DNA of 64,000 bases. Origin: Wohlfahrtiimonas chitiniclastica DSM 18708 (GTDB lineage Bacteria; Pseudomonadota; Gammaproteobacteria; Cardiobacteriales; Wohlfahrtiimonadaceae). The notes beneath the pieces are model-generated. The model saw nothing but the letters and a program-made list of their open reading frames with translations, was not told the origin of the DNA and ran no database searches. Location: positions 200,599 to 264,598 of the forward strand of contig NZ_AQXD01000001.1 in the NCBI RefSeq assembly GCF_000375345.1, in the 5' to 3' direction. Shown piece after piece: positions 42,419-52,002 of this stretch (positions are counted from its first letter, which is position 1; each line of letters starts with the position of its first letter). Position numbers and translations under genes: made by a program.

Positions 42419-43849
42419 ATGAAAAGAAGGACAAAGATTGTTGCAACATTAGGGCCAGCGAGTGATCGCCCGGGTGTGTTAGAAGGTATGATTAAAGCTG
42501 GGGTGAATGTGGTGCGTCTGAATTTCTCCCATGGCACCCATGAGGATCACATTAAACGCGTCAATGCCGTGCGTGAAATTGCTGCGCGTTTAAAAGTGAA
42601 TGTGGGGATTTTATCGGATTTACAAGGTCCTAAAATTCGCATTGAGAAATTTAAAAATGGTTCGGTTGAATTGACAGAAGGCGCGTCCTTTATTTTAGAC
42701 AGCGCACATGCCGATGATGCCGGCGATGAAACGCGTGTGGGCATTGCGTATAAAGAATTAGTCAATGATGTGAAACCTAAGGATATTTTGCTGCTCGATG
42801 ATGGCAAAATCGTTCTTGAAGTGACGGCAGTGAAAGATTTAGAGGTGTATACCAAAGTTGTGATTGGCGGCACATTGTCAAACCGTAAAGGCATCAATTT
42901 ACAGGGCGGCGGTTTGTCTGCGCCTGCTTTAACGGATAAGGATCGCGAAGATCTCATTTGCGCGGCGAATTTTAACACCGATTACATTGCAGTCTCTTTC
43001 CCAAGAAATGGCAGTGATATGGATGAAGCGCGTGAATTGCTGAAAAAAGCAGGTTCACAGGCGCATTTGGTGGCAAAAATCGAGCGCATTGAAGCGGTGG
43101 CGAACATCGATGAGATCATTTTAGCGTCAGATGCCATCATGATTGCCCGCGGCGATTTGGCGGTGGAAATTGGCGATGCAAAATTGATGGGCGTGCAAAA
43201 GCGCTTCATTTTAAGGGCGCGTGAGTTGAATCGTGCCACCATTACTGCGACGCAAATGATGGAGTCGATGATTGAGAACTCATGCCCAACGCGCGCAGAG
43301 GTGATGGATGTCTCTAATGCGGTGTTAGATGGCACAGATGCTGTGATGCTCTCTGCTGAAAGCGCCGCCGGTAAATATCCTGTGGAAACGGTCAAAGCGA
43401 TGGCAGAAATCTGCATTGGGGCAGAGAGCGAGATGATGAATCATTTAAGCGCTAACTCCATGATTAAAAATAAACAGTTCACGCAAACGGATGAGGCGAT
43501 CGCGATGTCCTCAATGGTGTTGGCCAACCATTATGATGTGCAAGCGTTGGTGTGTTTAACGGAATCGGGCACCACAGCAATGCTCATGAGCCGCGTCAAT
43601 TCTGACATTCCCATTTATGCTTTAACACGTCATGCGAAAACTGCGGGTTGGATGACCTTATATCGCGGTGTCGAACCGTTAGAATTTAACATTCATCATG
43701 CGAATGAAGAAGATGTGGTCAATGAAGTAATTGCGGTCTTAAAAGAGAATCAAGCGGTGACAGAGGGCGATCGCATTATCATTACGCGCGGTTCCCTCAA
43801 TTATGTGCAAGGCGGAACGAATAACCTTCGCATTGCAGTGGTTGAATAA
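42419..43849 (+). CDS. pyk: Pyruvate kinase
   Basis: The ATG at 42419 has AAGGAG six bases upstream and gives 476 residues. Conserved segments include RTKIVATLGPAS, VVRLNFSHGTHEDH, the KIERIEA signature with its catalytic lysine, IMIARGDLAVEIG and the TQMMESMIENSCPTRAEV block. It converts phosphoenolpyruvate and ADP to pyruvate and ATP. The length fits the short pyruvate kinases like E. coli PykF/PykA. It is monocistronic and divergent from hemN. Confidence 0.96.
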   Translation: MKRRTKIVATLGPASDRPGVLEGMIKAGVNVVRLNFSHGTHEDHIKRVNAVREIAARLKVNVGILSDLQGPKIRIEKFKNGSVELTEGASFILDSAHADDAGDETRVGIAYKELVNDVKPKDILLLDDGKIVLEVTAVKDLEVYTKVVIGGTLSNRKGINLQGGGLSAPALTDKDREDLICAANFNTDYIAVSFPRNGSDMDEARELLKKAGSQAHLVAKIERIEAVANIDEIILASDAIMIARGDLAVEIGDAKLMGVQKRFILRARELNRATITATQMMESMIENSCPTRAEVMDVSNAVLDGTDAVMLSAESAAGKYPVETVKAMAEICIGAESEMMNHLSANSMIKNKQFTQTDEAIAMSSMVLANHYDVQALVCLTESGTTAMLMSRVNSDIPIYALTRHAKTAGWMTLYRGVEPLEFNIHHANEEDVVNEVIAVLKENQAVTEGDRIIITRGSLNYVQGGTNNLRIAVVE

Positions 43850-43867
43850 CAGTCGATGAACCATAAA

Positions 43868-43896
43868 ACGATCCCGAGCAATGCTCGGGATTTTGA
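43868..43896. terminator. Bidirectional terminator between pyk and queH
   Basis: A GC-rich stem ATCCCGAGC pairs with GCTCGGGAT around a 3-base loop, with T-rich sequence on both strands. Confidence 0.83.
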
Positions 43897-43897
43897 T

Positions 43898-44554
43898 TTA
43901 TTGATAATACATGACGCCAAGTTTAATCGGTGCGCGCCCTTTGCTTTTACGGAATTTATTGGTGTCACGCAGTGAATAGGCGCAGCCGCAATACTCTTGT
44001 TGATAAAAGTGTTCGCGCTTACTGATCTCGATCATGCGTGCAGAACCACCGCCTTTGCGCCAATTGTAATCCCAATAAGTGAGGTTTGGATAAGGGGCAA
44101 CGGCGCGCTCACCACAATCATTGATTTGTGCCATGTTCTTCCAGCGTGAAATGCCAAGGGAACTTGTCATCACATCAAAGCCATGTTCATGAGCATAGAG
44201 CGCTGTACGTTCAAAGCGCATGTCAAAACACATGGTGCAACGAATGCCGCGTTCGGGTTCCATTTCCATGCCTTTTGCGCGCTCAAACCAATTGTCTTTA
44301 TCATAATCGGCATCAATGAAAGGGATGTTGAATTTTTCAGCAAAGCGAATGTTTTCCTCTTTGCGGATTTCATACTCTTTCAATGGATGGATATTCGGGT
44401 TATAAAAATAGATGGTAAAGTCTATGCCAGAAGCCACCATTGCTTCCATCACCTCACCTGAGCACGGAGCGCAGCAAGAGTGGAGCAGTAATTTTTGGCC
44501 ATTGTTTGGCAGGGTTAAGGTGTCGCGGACAAGTTCAGTCAAGAGGCGCTCCAA
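43898..44554 (-). CDS. queH: Epoxyqueuosine reductase QueH
   Basis: A 218-residue DUF208 protein with vicinal cysteines at the start ([12 protein letters not shown], about 26-37), a [19 protein letters not shown] block and a C-terminal QEYCGCAYS motif, the cysteine sets that bind an iron-sulphur cluster and extra iron in QueH. It carries out the last step of queuosine formation in tRNA, replacing the cobalamin-dependent QueG found in many proteobacteria. It is a single gene converging on pyk. Confidence 0.92.
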   Translation of the reverse strand: MERLLTELVRDTLTLPNNGQKLLLHSCCAPCSGEVMEAMVASGIDFTIYFYNPNIHPLKEYEIRKEENIRFAEKFNIPFIDADYDKDNWFERAKGMEMEPERGIRCTMCFDMRFERTALYAHEHGFDVMTSSLGISRWKNMAQINDCGERAVAPYPNLTYWDYNWRKGGGSARMIEISKREHFYQQEYCGCAYSLRDTNKFRKSKGRAPIKLGVMYYQ

Positions 44555-44615
44555 TGGTTAAAATGAGTTAGATTACAATACTTTTCGATAAAATCAATCC
44601 CTTAAGGAGGTCAAA

Positions 44616-45462
44616 GTGTCAGCCATTTCATCCCTCATTTCAGTAGAGTCGTTAAAAGCGCAGATGCCATCGGCATCGCTCGTGATTTTAGCGGCAGAAT
44701 CGAGCATGCAGCCCATTCAAGCGGATCATTGTTACATCAAAGGCGCGCGGCGCATTGATTTAGAAAAGGATGTGTGTACAACGGTGACGCCGTTATCAGG
44801 GCGCCATCCCTTAAAAAGTACGGATGAATTGATCCATGTGATGCAGCGCTTAGGCATTCATCAAGGTGATACAGTGGTTGTGTACGATGCTGGCAACACC
44901 ATGATGGCAGCATACATTTGGTGGATTTTGCACCATTTAGGTCATGGGCAAACTTTTGTTCTCAATGGCGGTTTACGCGCATGGCAAGCGGCCGAGGGCG
45001 ATGTGTCCTCTGTGCCTGATGCTGCGCCTCAACAAGGGGACATCATGCCATTGCCATCCAATTTTCAGACGGTGACGGCGGATGATATTATGGCATCGAT
45101 TTCTCAGCCTCAGCCACCCCTTTGCATCATTGATGCGCGTGGCCATGCACGCTTTAAAGGAGAAGTTGAGCCACTTGATCCTGTGGCAGGGCACATTCCG
45201 ACTGCCATCAATCGACCTTTTGAACTCAACTTGCAGAGTGATGGCACATTTAAACCAAAAGCCATCTTGGCAGAAGCATTCAATCATTTGCTCAAGCATC
45301 ATCAGGATCAAACCATTGTGCATCAATGTGGCTCAGGTATCCGCGTGCCACAATCTATTGGCGATGGCCTATGCAGGCTTTGGGGCAACGGCGCTGTATG
45401 CCGGTTCATGGAGCGAATGGTGCAAAAATCCTCTGCACCCAATTAAGCTTGGCGATGATTAG
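44616..45462 (+). pseudogene. 3-mercaptopyruvate/thiosulfate sulfurtransferase with a C-terminal frameshift
   Basis: A GTG start with AAGGAGG five bases upstream leads into a two-domain rhodanese. Domain one holds RIDLEKDVC and VVVYDAGNTMMAAYIWW; domain two holds IIDARGHARFKG and AGHIPTAINRPF. The active-site cysteine is Cys238 in HQCGSG. Just after it, near base 45339, the frame changes: the natural continuation SACHNLLAMAYAGFG and LYAGSWSEWCKNP is found in the +1 frame, ending at TAG 45460-45462. As read, the protein instead ends in an unrelated tail at 45446. One extra base explains this. It may be a real mutation or a sequencing error; the enzyme would otherwise be complete. Confidence 0.8.
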
Positions 45463-45530
45463 AAATCCTCACATTTGCCCGTAATGATCTACAATACACA
45501 CTTTCAATCAAATGAATAGATGGAGTAAAC

Positions 45531-46385
45531 ATGCGCTGGGAAAATGAAAGACGCAGTGAAAATGTCGAAGATCGTCGCCGCTCAGGTGGTCAAAACAGTT
45601 TAGGGGGCTTGCCGATTCCGATGAATGGTAAAGCAGGCGTCGTACTCTTTATTGTGGTGATGATTGCCGGCTACTATGGCGTGGATTTATCGCCGTTATT
45701 AGAAGGGCAAATGCCTACACAAACAAATGCGCAATCGGCGAATATTTCACCCGAAGAAGAGCGTATGGCGAATTTCACATCAACATCATTGGGCATGACG
45801 GAAGATCTCTGGCAGCGCGAATTTAAAAAGCTTGGCAAAACGTATCAAGAACCCACACTTGTGATCTATTCAGGGCAAACCTCAACAGCGTGTGGTTATG
45901 GCCAAGCGGCGATGGGGCCATTTTATTGTCCGGCTGATTATAAAGTGTACATTGATCTCTCCTTTTATGATGACATGCGTAAAAGCTTAGGCGGTGGCGG
46001 CGATTTTGCTCAAGGTTATGTGGTGGCGCATGAGGTTGGCCATCATGTGCAGAATTTATTGGGCATCAATCAACAAGTGCGTCAATTGCAGCAACGCGCG
46101 AGTAAAAAAGAGGCCAATCAATTGTCCGTCAAAATGGAGTTGCAAGCAGATTGTTTTGCGGGCATTTGGGGCAAATATGTGCAAGAACGTGGTTTGCTTG
46201 AAATGGGCGATTTAGACAAAGCCATGAAAACAGCGGAAGCCATTGGGGATGACCGTTTACAAAAACAAAGCGGTGGCGCTGTGGTGCCGGATAGCTTTAC
46301 GCATGGCACATCTGCACAGCGTCAAGCATGGTTTGAGCGTGGATTTAAAACCGGCGACCTCAACGCGTGCAATACCTTTCAATGA
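45531..46385 (+). CDS. YpfJ-type neutral zinc metallopeptidase
   Basis: A 284-residue protein of the YpfJ/KPN_02809 family, often with a membrane anchor: here a hydrophobic helix at about 33-50 after a charged N-tail ([15 protein letters not shown]). The zinc motif HEVGHH is at 167-172, and the [14 protein letters not shown] block holds the third ligand. Preceding sequences [15 protein letters not shown] and [12 protein letters not shown] are family hallmarks. The peptidase domain should be periplasmic. Substrates are unknown. Confidence 0.92.
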   Translation: MRWENERRSENVEDRRRSGGQNSLGGLPIPMNGKAGVVLFIVVMIAGYYGVDLSPLLEGQMPTQTNAQSANISPEEERMANFTSTSLGMTEDLWQREFKKLGKTYQEPTLVIYSGQTSTACGYGQAAMGPFYCPADYKVYIDLSFYDDMRKSLGGGGDFAQGYVVAHEVGHHVQNLLGINQQVRQLQQRASKKEANQLSVKMELQADCFAGIWGKYVQERGLLEMGDLDKAMKTAEAIGDDRLQKQSGGAVVPDSFTHGTSAQRQAWFERGFKTGDLNACNTFQ

Positions 46386-46530
46386 GGAAAATGCAGTCAT
46401 TGCGTGATTTTTCGGTGTGCTTGATTGCGTTTGTTTAAATCATTTATGATATTTTTTTCGGAAATATTGTTTTTTAAACCACTTTTCTAGTAAATTAGCA
46501 GCTTGATTAAAATGCGATTTAGGAGATTAG

Positions 46531-47682
46531 ATGTACAAAAAAATTCAATACTTTTTTTCTTTACCCACGGCAGGCGGCATTGTCTTGATGATTTCGGCAC
46601 TGCTTGGCCTTGTGATTGCCAACAGTCCATTGTCTGGCCAGTACTTTGCCATCTTAGAAAGTTATGTGGCAGGTTTATCCGTTTTACATTGGATCAATGA
46701 TGCCTTTATGGCAATCTTCTTTTTGTATGTGGGCCTTGAATTAAAACGTGAATTTTTGGTGGGTGAGCTGGCAACGAATTCTCAGCGTATTCTTCCAGGG
46801 TTAGCCGCGTTAGCAGGGCTTGCAATGCCAGCTGTGATCTATTATCTCTTTAACCGAAATGATGGCGCAGCCCTCAATGGTTGGGCGATTCCGACAGCCA
46901 CAGACATTGCCTTTGCCCTTGGGATCGTAGCATTGTTAGGCAGCCGCGTGCCATTGTCATTGAAGGTGTTTTTAACGGCATTGGCCATCATTGATGACTT
47001 AGCGGCGATCATCATCATTGCAGTGTTCTACACCAGTGAATTGAACTTGATTTACTTGTTAGGCGCGTTAGCGAGCATCATTGCGCTTGTGGTCCTCAAT
47101 AAGACAAAAGTGGTGCAACCTTATTTGTATCTCTTGTTTGGCGTGATTTTATGGTTCATGGTGTTAAAATCCGGCATTCATGCCACATTAGCGGGCGTGA
47201 CGTTGGCTTTAACCATTCCATTAAATGGCGTAAAAGAGAATGCAAAAGGTGAAACACCATTATTGGCTTGGGAGCATGGTTTGGCCAATTGGGTGAGCTT
47301 TCTCATCATTCCGGTGTTTGGTTTAGCAAATGCGGGCGTTTCCTTTGCGGGCTTAGAGTTATCGATGTTGGCACATCCTGTTGTGTTAGGCGTGGCTGTG
47401 GGCTTATTCTTAGGTAAACAGATCGGTATTTTTGGCATTGTATTCATCGGTGAAAAATTGGGTCTATTCAATCGCCCAACGGGTGCCACATGGTTACAAG
47501 TGTATGGCGTGGCATTGTTGTGCGGTATCGGCTTTACCATGAGCTTGTTCATCAGCATGTTGGCATTTGCTGCCCCTGAATTACAAGATTTAAGTAAGAT
47601 TGGCGTCTTTATCGGCTCATTCTTGTCGGGCATTTTAGGCTACTTGATTTTGCGTTTCCATCCTGTGGTAAAAGCGGCATAA
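46531..47682 (+). CDS. nhaA: Na+/H+ antiporter NhaA
   Basis: A 383-residue, twelve-helix antiporter that exchanges internal sodium for external protons, controlling pH and sodium. The transport aspartates are visible: Asp125 in PTATDIAFALG and the pair Asp155-Asp156 in ALAIIDDLAAII, equivalent to D133, D163 and D164 of E. coli. The length equals the family norm. AGGAG lies upstream of the ATG. No nhaR regulator is adjacent. It ends at a strong terminator. Confidence 0.97.
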   Translation: MYKKIQYFFSLPTAGGIVLMISALLGLVIANSPLSGQYFAILESYVAGLSVLHWINDAFMAIFFLYVGLELKREFLVGELATNSQRILPGLAALAGLAMPAVIYYLFNRNDGAALNGWAIPTATDIAFALGIVALLGSRVPLSLKVFLTALAIIDDLAAIIIIAVFYTSELNLIYLLGALASIIALVVLNKTKVVQPYLYLLFGVILWFMVLKSGIHATLAGVTLALTIPLNGVKENAKGETPLLAWEHGLANWVSFLIIPVFGLANAGVSFAGLELSMLAHPVVLGVAVGLFLGKQIGIFGIVFIGEKLGLFNRPTGATWLQVYGVALLCGIGFTMSLFISMLAFAAPELQDLSKIGVFIGSFLSGILGYLILRFHPVVKAA

Positions 47683-47702
47683 GTTAAGTCGTGCATAATA
47701 TA

Positions 47703-47731
47703 AAAAAGGCAGCTTAGGCTGCCTTTTTGAT
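47703..47731. terminator. Bidirectional terminator between nhaA and the flavoprotein gene
   Basis: An 11-bp perfect stem (AAAAAGGCAGC with GCTGCCTTTTT) with a TTAG loop. Confidence 0.88.
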
Positions 47732-47739
47732 TGTGATGA

Positions 47740-49023
47740 TTAGAAGTCCTCTGCCAAAATCCGCGCCACCTCTTCACCCCAAACGGGCACTTTGCCATCG
47801 GTGTTAAAGAAAATGTCTTTATACTGCATTTTGAGCATATAAGGAATGCGACCCATTTTCAGCATTTGTGTATCGCCGCCAAACCATGAGTCGGAACGAA
47901 TGTAAAAGCCTTTGCCGCTGCCGATGTCCCCAATGCAGAACACAACAGGTTTTAAGGGCTCGTTTGCTTTATCAGCGCTCATGTGCCCTAAATCTAAGGC
48001 AATTTGTCGCCCGATGATTTCACCTTCCTGATGGCCAATTGCGCCCAATTTTGGCATGGTAACTGCCGCGCAATCGCCCGCTGCAAAGATGTTTTTGTAA
48101 GTCGGGTTACGCATCAGGAGATCTGTGATCACAAAGCCTTTGCTGTCGGCCACATGCTCGATGTTTTTGACAAAATCATGCGCCACCCAATCAGGGAAGA
48201 CGATTTTAAGCTCCGCCGGCAGCTCTAAACCATTGGCAAAAATGATAGAATCTTTCGTCAGTTTGACCACATCTTCCACATTGTTATGGTATTTAAAGCC
48301 CATTTTTGCAGCGGTATTGAGCAATTCGGTGACGACTTTTTCACCGGCATCTTCTGCGATCATTTTACCGGGTGTGACAAGGGAAATCTTACTGGCATCG
48401 CCCATTTTATGGCGCACCAGCCAATCGGCAAGCCCTAAGCTGATTTCAACCGGTGGCCCTTCACAGGCTGCCATCGCTTGTGGGATTGAGCCGCCAGGAT
48501 AAGGTGCTAAACCATCTGCGCCATCACCTTGATGGAAGTGGGCAGAGGTGACGACAATCGGGCCACCTTTGTAGGTGCCATCATGGAGCTTTTTACGCAA
48601 TTTATTGCCATGGTAAAAGTCAGACACCGTATCGCCATATTCTGCAAAACCTTCGATGTGATCGTAGGCAAGCTTTGCGCCTACGGCAATGACTAAATAA
48701 TCGTAATCAATGATCTGTGGCTCAGCACCGGGGCGTTCATTCGGCGTGATTGTGACGGTTTGTTTGATGGGATCAACTTGAGTGATCTCCGCTTGAATGA
48801 AATCCATGTGTTCTTTGTGGAGCACTTTACGAATGTCCATCGTAAGGGAAAGCTCAGGATTGCGATTTTCTAAGACTTCAGCAGGGATATTTGGCACATA
48901 CAATAGATAAGATTTTCGATCAATGACGGTAATGGCCACATCATCTTTTGAGTATTCTTTGATTTTTTGTGCCGCGCCAAGGCCCGCAAAATTACCACCT
49001 AAAACAACAACTTTCTTTTGCAT
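47740..49023 (-). CDS. FAD-dependent oxidoreductase, sulfide:quinone reductase-like
   Basis: A 427-residue two-dinucleotide-domain flavoprotein. It has the FAD loop VVVLGGNFAGLGAA (about 5-18), the conserved DYDYLVIAVGAKL segment and the second FAD motif NIFAAGDCAAV (about 310-320). Overall order resembles sulfide:quinone oxidoreductases and type II NADH dehydrogenases. Of the three SQR cysteines, candidates exist at AACEGPP and VFCIGDIG, but I cannot align them with certainty, so sulfide oxidation is a suggestion. AAGGAG precedes the ATG. The gene is divergent from the large autotransporter gene. Confidence 0.78.
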   Translation of the reverse strand: MQKKVVVLGGNFAGLGAAQKIKEYSKDDVAITVIDRKSYLLYVPNIPAEVLENRNPELSLTMDIRKVLHKEHMDFIQAEITQVDPIKQTVTITPNERPGAEPQIIDYDYLVIAVGAKLAYDHIEGFAEYGDTVSDFYHGNKLRKKLHDGTYKGGPIVVTSAHFHQGDGADGLAPYPGGSIPQAMAACEGPPVEISLGLADWLVRHKMGDASKISLVTPGKMIAEDAGEKVVTELLNTAAKMGFKYHNNVEDVVKLTKDSIIFANGLELPAELKIVFPDWVAHDFVKNIEHVADSKGFVITDLLMRNPTYKNIFAAGDCAAVTMPKLGAIGHQEGEIIGRQIALDLGHMSADKANEPLKPVVFCIGDIGSGKGFYIRSDSWFGGDTQMLKMGRIPYMLKMQYKDIFFNTDGKVPVWGEEVARILAEDF

Positions 49024-49224
49024 AAAAGACTCCTTGTGTGATCAGTGATGAGTAAATTAAATAATATAATTATAATATTAGTTTAATTATTTTAATAATA
49101 ACATGGTATAAGTACCATGGGAATTTAAAAATTATATGAGTTTTAAGAAACTGTATTTGATATTTTAATATGCTTTCGAATACATCAAAAAAATAGTACC
49201 ACTTAATGAAAAGGGTCATGCATT

Positions 49225-52002
49225 ATGAATAATATTTTTAAAGTTGTTTGGAATCAGTCTTTAAACATGTTGGTGGTGGCATCAGAATATGCCAAGCATT
49301 CAAGTGGTATGGGCGGCAGTGTCGTGACAGAGGGGGCACGCACATTTAAACGCACTAAGATCGCAGCGAGCATTTTATTGTTGCTTTCGGCAGCCCTAGG
49401 TGGTGCGCAGGCCGACAGCTTAAAGGATTTATTAAATAATGGACAGGACAGCGGTCTATCTGAGAAACGTGCCTTTTATTACACCACAGAGTCAATTTTG
49501 ACGAAAGATAAGACTTATACGCTTAATTTTGCTTCTAATATTACCGATGAAAGAGAGATTTTTTGGGTCAATAATGGCGGTCAAGCAGGGGATACCAGTT
49601 GGACAGTGGACAACAGTCATTTGACCATTAACGGACGTTATTATACAGGCTATGATCTTTCTGGCGTGACCTCCACTGATCAAAATACGTATTATACAAA
49701 GATCATCAATAACAGTCAGGTAATATTTGATAACTGGATGTATATAGGTGGGGGATATGTGCCACTCTCAGATACCACTAAATTTATTGTGCAAGTTGAT
49801 AATAATAGCCAGTTAGGTGGACGTGTACTCTCACTCGGCTATCGTGGTGGCGTAGAGGTGGACAATGGCAGTGTGCTCAATGTTTGGAGTACAGCTTTAC
49901 TGTACAACTCTTTGGTTGGTTTTGATTCTCCACGTGAGCTTAAACCATACATTAAATTCACCAATGGTAGTGTCATCAATAATGGTTATGGTGGTACTTT
50001 AACTTCTAACGATAACTTACGCCTCATTACAGATGACACAAGCACCTATAATTTAAGTGGCACAATGAATGCCCGTACCTCTAACCCTGATTTTAATGCA
50101 AAATTGAATGTGGGCATTGAAGATGGTCAGGTCAAAGCAGCCGTATTGAAACTGTATAAATTAGATGCGTTTGGCTCTGTAGATATTAATTTAACGAATT
50201 TAGGGATTGTTGAAACAAGGGCAAATGGTCAGTTTCTAAATACCATCATTGGCGATGGGCGCTTAGATATTTATGCACAAAATAGTTTTGATCATGCGCA
50301 AAATCAATTCACGGGTAATACATCGATCAATACATCAGGGTCAGCAATTGTCAGTGTGAATAATGGGATTGGCACAAATAATAAGGTTTGGGTTAAAGGT
50401 CCATTAACATTTGCAGATGGTAAAGTGACAGATTTTAACAGTGATCTTTATGATGCTGGTACCATCAATGTGGGTAAAAATACCATTAAAGTCACCGGTG
50501 GTCATGGTAGTTTCAAAGGCGTGCTGAATGTGGCAACGGCAGATTCAACATGGAATCTACAAAAACTGTATAACTATGATTTCTACTATCAGCTCAAAGG
50601 CGCTGGGAGTGTTAACATCAGTGCCGGTAATCAAAATCAAATGATTACTTTTAAAAATGAAACGAAAAATCAAGATTTTACGGGTAAATTTACAGTAGAG
50701 CGCGGCATTTTAAAAGTAGATTCATTGAGTGAAAATGCATTAGGCAATGCGTATCTTGGCATTTTGCCAAATGGTACAGGACAGGTGCATGACAATGTTT
50801 CTGTGGGCAGCTTAGGATTACAAAATGCTAAATTGCATGTGTTAAATAATGGCACGGCATTTAATTTATTGACGGCGAAAAATGGCATCACTTTGACGGG
50901 TAAAAATACCATTATGATTGATGATGCCAATTTATTGGGTCAAAAATCTGCCATTGATCAAATGAAGCCCACAGGCACTTTATTAGATCAACAAAATCAA
51001 GTGACTTTAGGGGAAACCTTTGCCGCAGGTAAAACTTCAGGAGATCGTGATGATGTGACATTAGTGGCCAACAGTGGCGATATTAATGCCATGAATATTA
51101 AAAAAGACATCGTGGGTCAAGAAGCGAAGGGGCAAGGTGTTTACGGTTATCAAAAAGTGGTGGCAGATGATACCGGTTTACATGCGGGTTATGGTTTAAA
51201 AGCACTGTCTGCCAATGAAAACCAATCTGTGACCATTGATAGTACAGGGGCAAGCGAGCAAAAACTCTTTGTACAATTGACGGGCAAAGGTGGTTTTACC
51301 TTTACTGGTGCACCCTTGGTGACAGTGACCGGGCAAACGAATGATTATGAAGGCGCGACGGCATTAACAAATGATGCAAAAGTGGCGCTGGGCGTGGATC
51401 AAGCCCTTGGTCAAAAAGGGGCATTGACGCTATCTGATCAAGCTCAATTAGATTTAGGCACACACACAAAAAATGTGGCGGGAGTAACAGCAAGCAATAA
51501 GACACAATTGAACCTTGACGCAGGGACATTAAATTTAACCGGAAATCAAATCCATGAGATTAATGGACAATTGAATGGCACGAATCAATCAGCATTGAAT
51601 GTACAGCAAGGCGCGCTCAAAGTGGGCGCAAGCAATGGTGAATTGGTCGCTAACGTAACGTTAGGCAACAAAGTCACGGCGGATCTTGCCAAAGCCGATG
51701 GCTTAGGCAAAGGCAAGGTGACGCTTCAAGGCGCAAACGCTGTTAATATCAATGGCGGCGGCACATTGGCCAATGCATTTGTCGGTGACAATACCAATAC
51801 TTTAGCGCTCAATACAGGTGATGTGACCTTAAAAGGTGACAACAGCCAGTTTGCGGGGAAAATCAGCATTGAAAAACCTGCAGCAGCGAATGTGACCGCC
51901 ATGAATAATCTAGGCACAGGTGCTTTAGAGATTGAAGGCAAGTTAAACTTTGCCGATGGCATCAATGGTGATCTCAATAATGGCTTCAGTGGTGACGGTT
52001 AA
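49225..52002 (+). CDS. Autotransporter N-terminal half (extended signal peptide plus first passenger unit)
   Basis: The 925-residue product would be exported by its signal peptide (about 1-63) but has no barrel and should stay in the periplasm or be degraded. It holds a Thr/Asn/Gly-rich beta-helical start (about 64-440) and the first complete repeat unit from about residue 443. It ends within the sequence that corresponds to SGAGTVAL in the next unit. Confidence 0.75.
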   Translation: MNNIFKVVWNQSLNMLVVASEYAKHSSGMGGSVVTEGARTFKRTKIAASILLLLSAALGGAQADSLKDLLNNGQDSGLSEKRAFYYTTESILTKDKTYTLNFASNITDEREIFWVNNGGQAGDTSWTVDNSHLTINGRYYTGYDLSGVTSTDQNTYYTKIINNSQVIFDNWMYIGGGYVPLSDTTKFIVQVDNNSQLGGRVLSLGYRGGVEVDNGSVLNVWSTALLYNSLVGFDSPRELKPYIKFTNGSVINNGYGGTLTSNDNLRLITDDTSTYNLSGTMNARTSNPDFNAKLNVGIEDGQVKAAVLKLYKLDAFGSVDINLTNLGIVETRANGQFLNTIIGDGRLDIYAQNSFDHAQNQFTGNTSINTSGSAIVSVNNGIGTNNKVWVKGPLTFADGKVTDFNSDLYDAGTINVGKNTIKVTGGHGSFKGVLNVATADSTWNLQKLYNYDFYYQLKGAGSVNISAGNQNQMITFKNETKNQDFTGKFTVERGILKVDSLSENALGNAYLGILPNGTGQVHDNVSVGSLGLQNAKLHVLNNGTAFNLLTAKNGITLTGKNTIMIDDANLLGQKSAIDQMKPTGTLLDQQNQVTLGETFAAGKTSGDRDDVTLVANSGDINAMNIKKDIVGQEAKGQGVYGYQKVVADDTGLHAGYGLKALSANENQSVTIDSTGASEQKLFVQLTGKGGFTFTGAPLVTVTGQTNDYEGATALTNDAKVALGVDQALGQKGALTLSDQAQLDLGTHTKNVAGVTASNKTQLNLDAGTLNLTGNQIHEINGQLNGTNQSALNVQQGALKVGASNGELVANVTLGNKVTADLAKADGLGKGKVTLQGANAVNINGGGTLANAFVGDNTNTLALNTGDVTLKGDNSQFAGKISIEKPAAANVTAMNNLGTGALEIEGKLNFADGINGDLNNGFSGDG

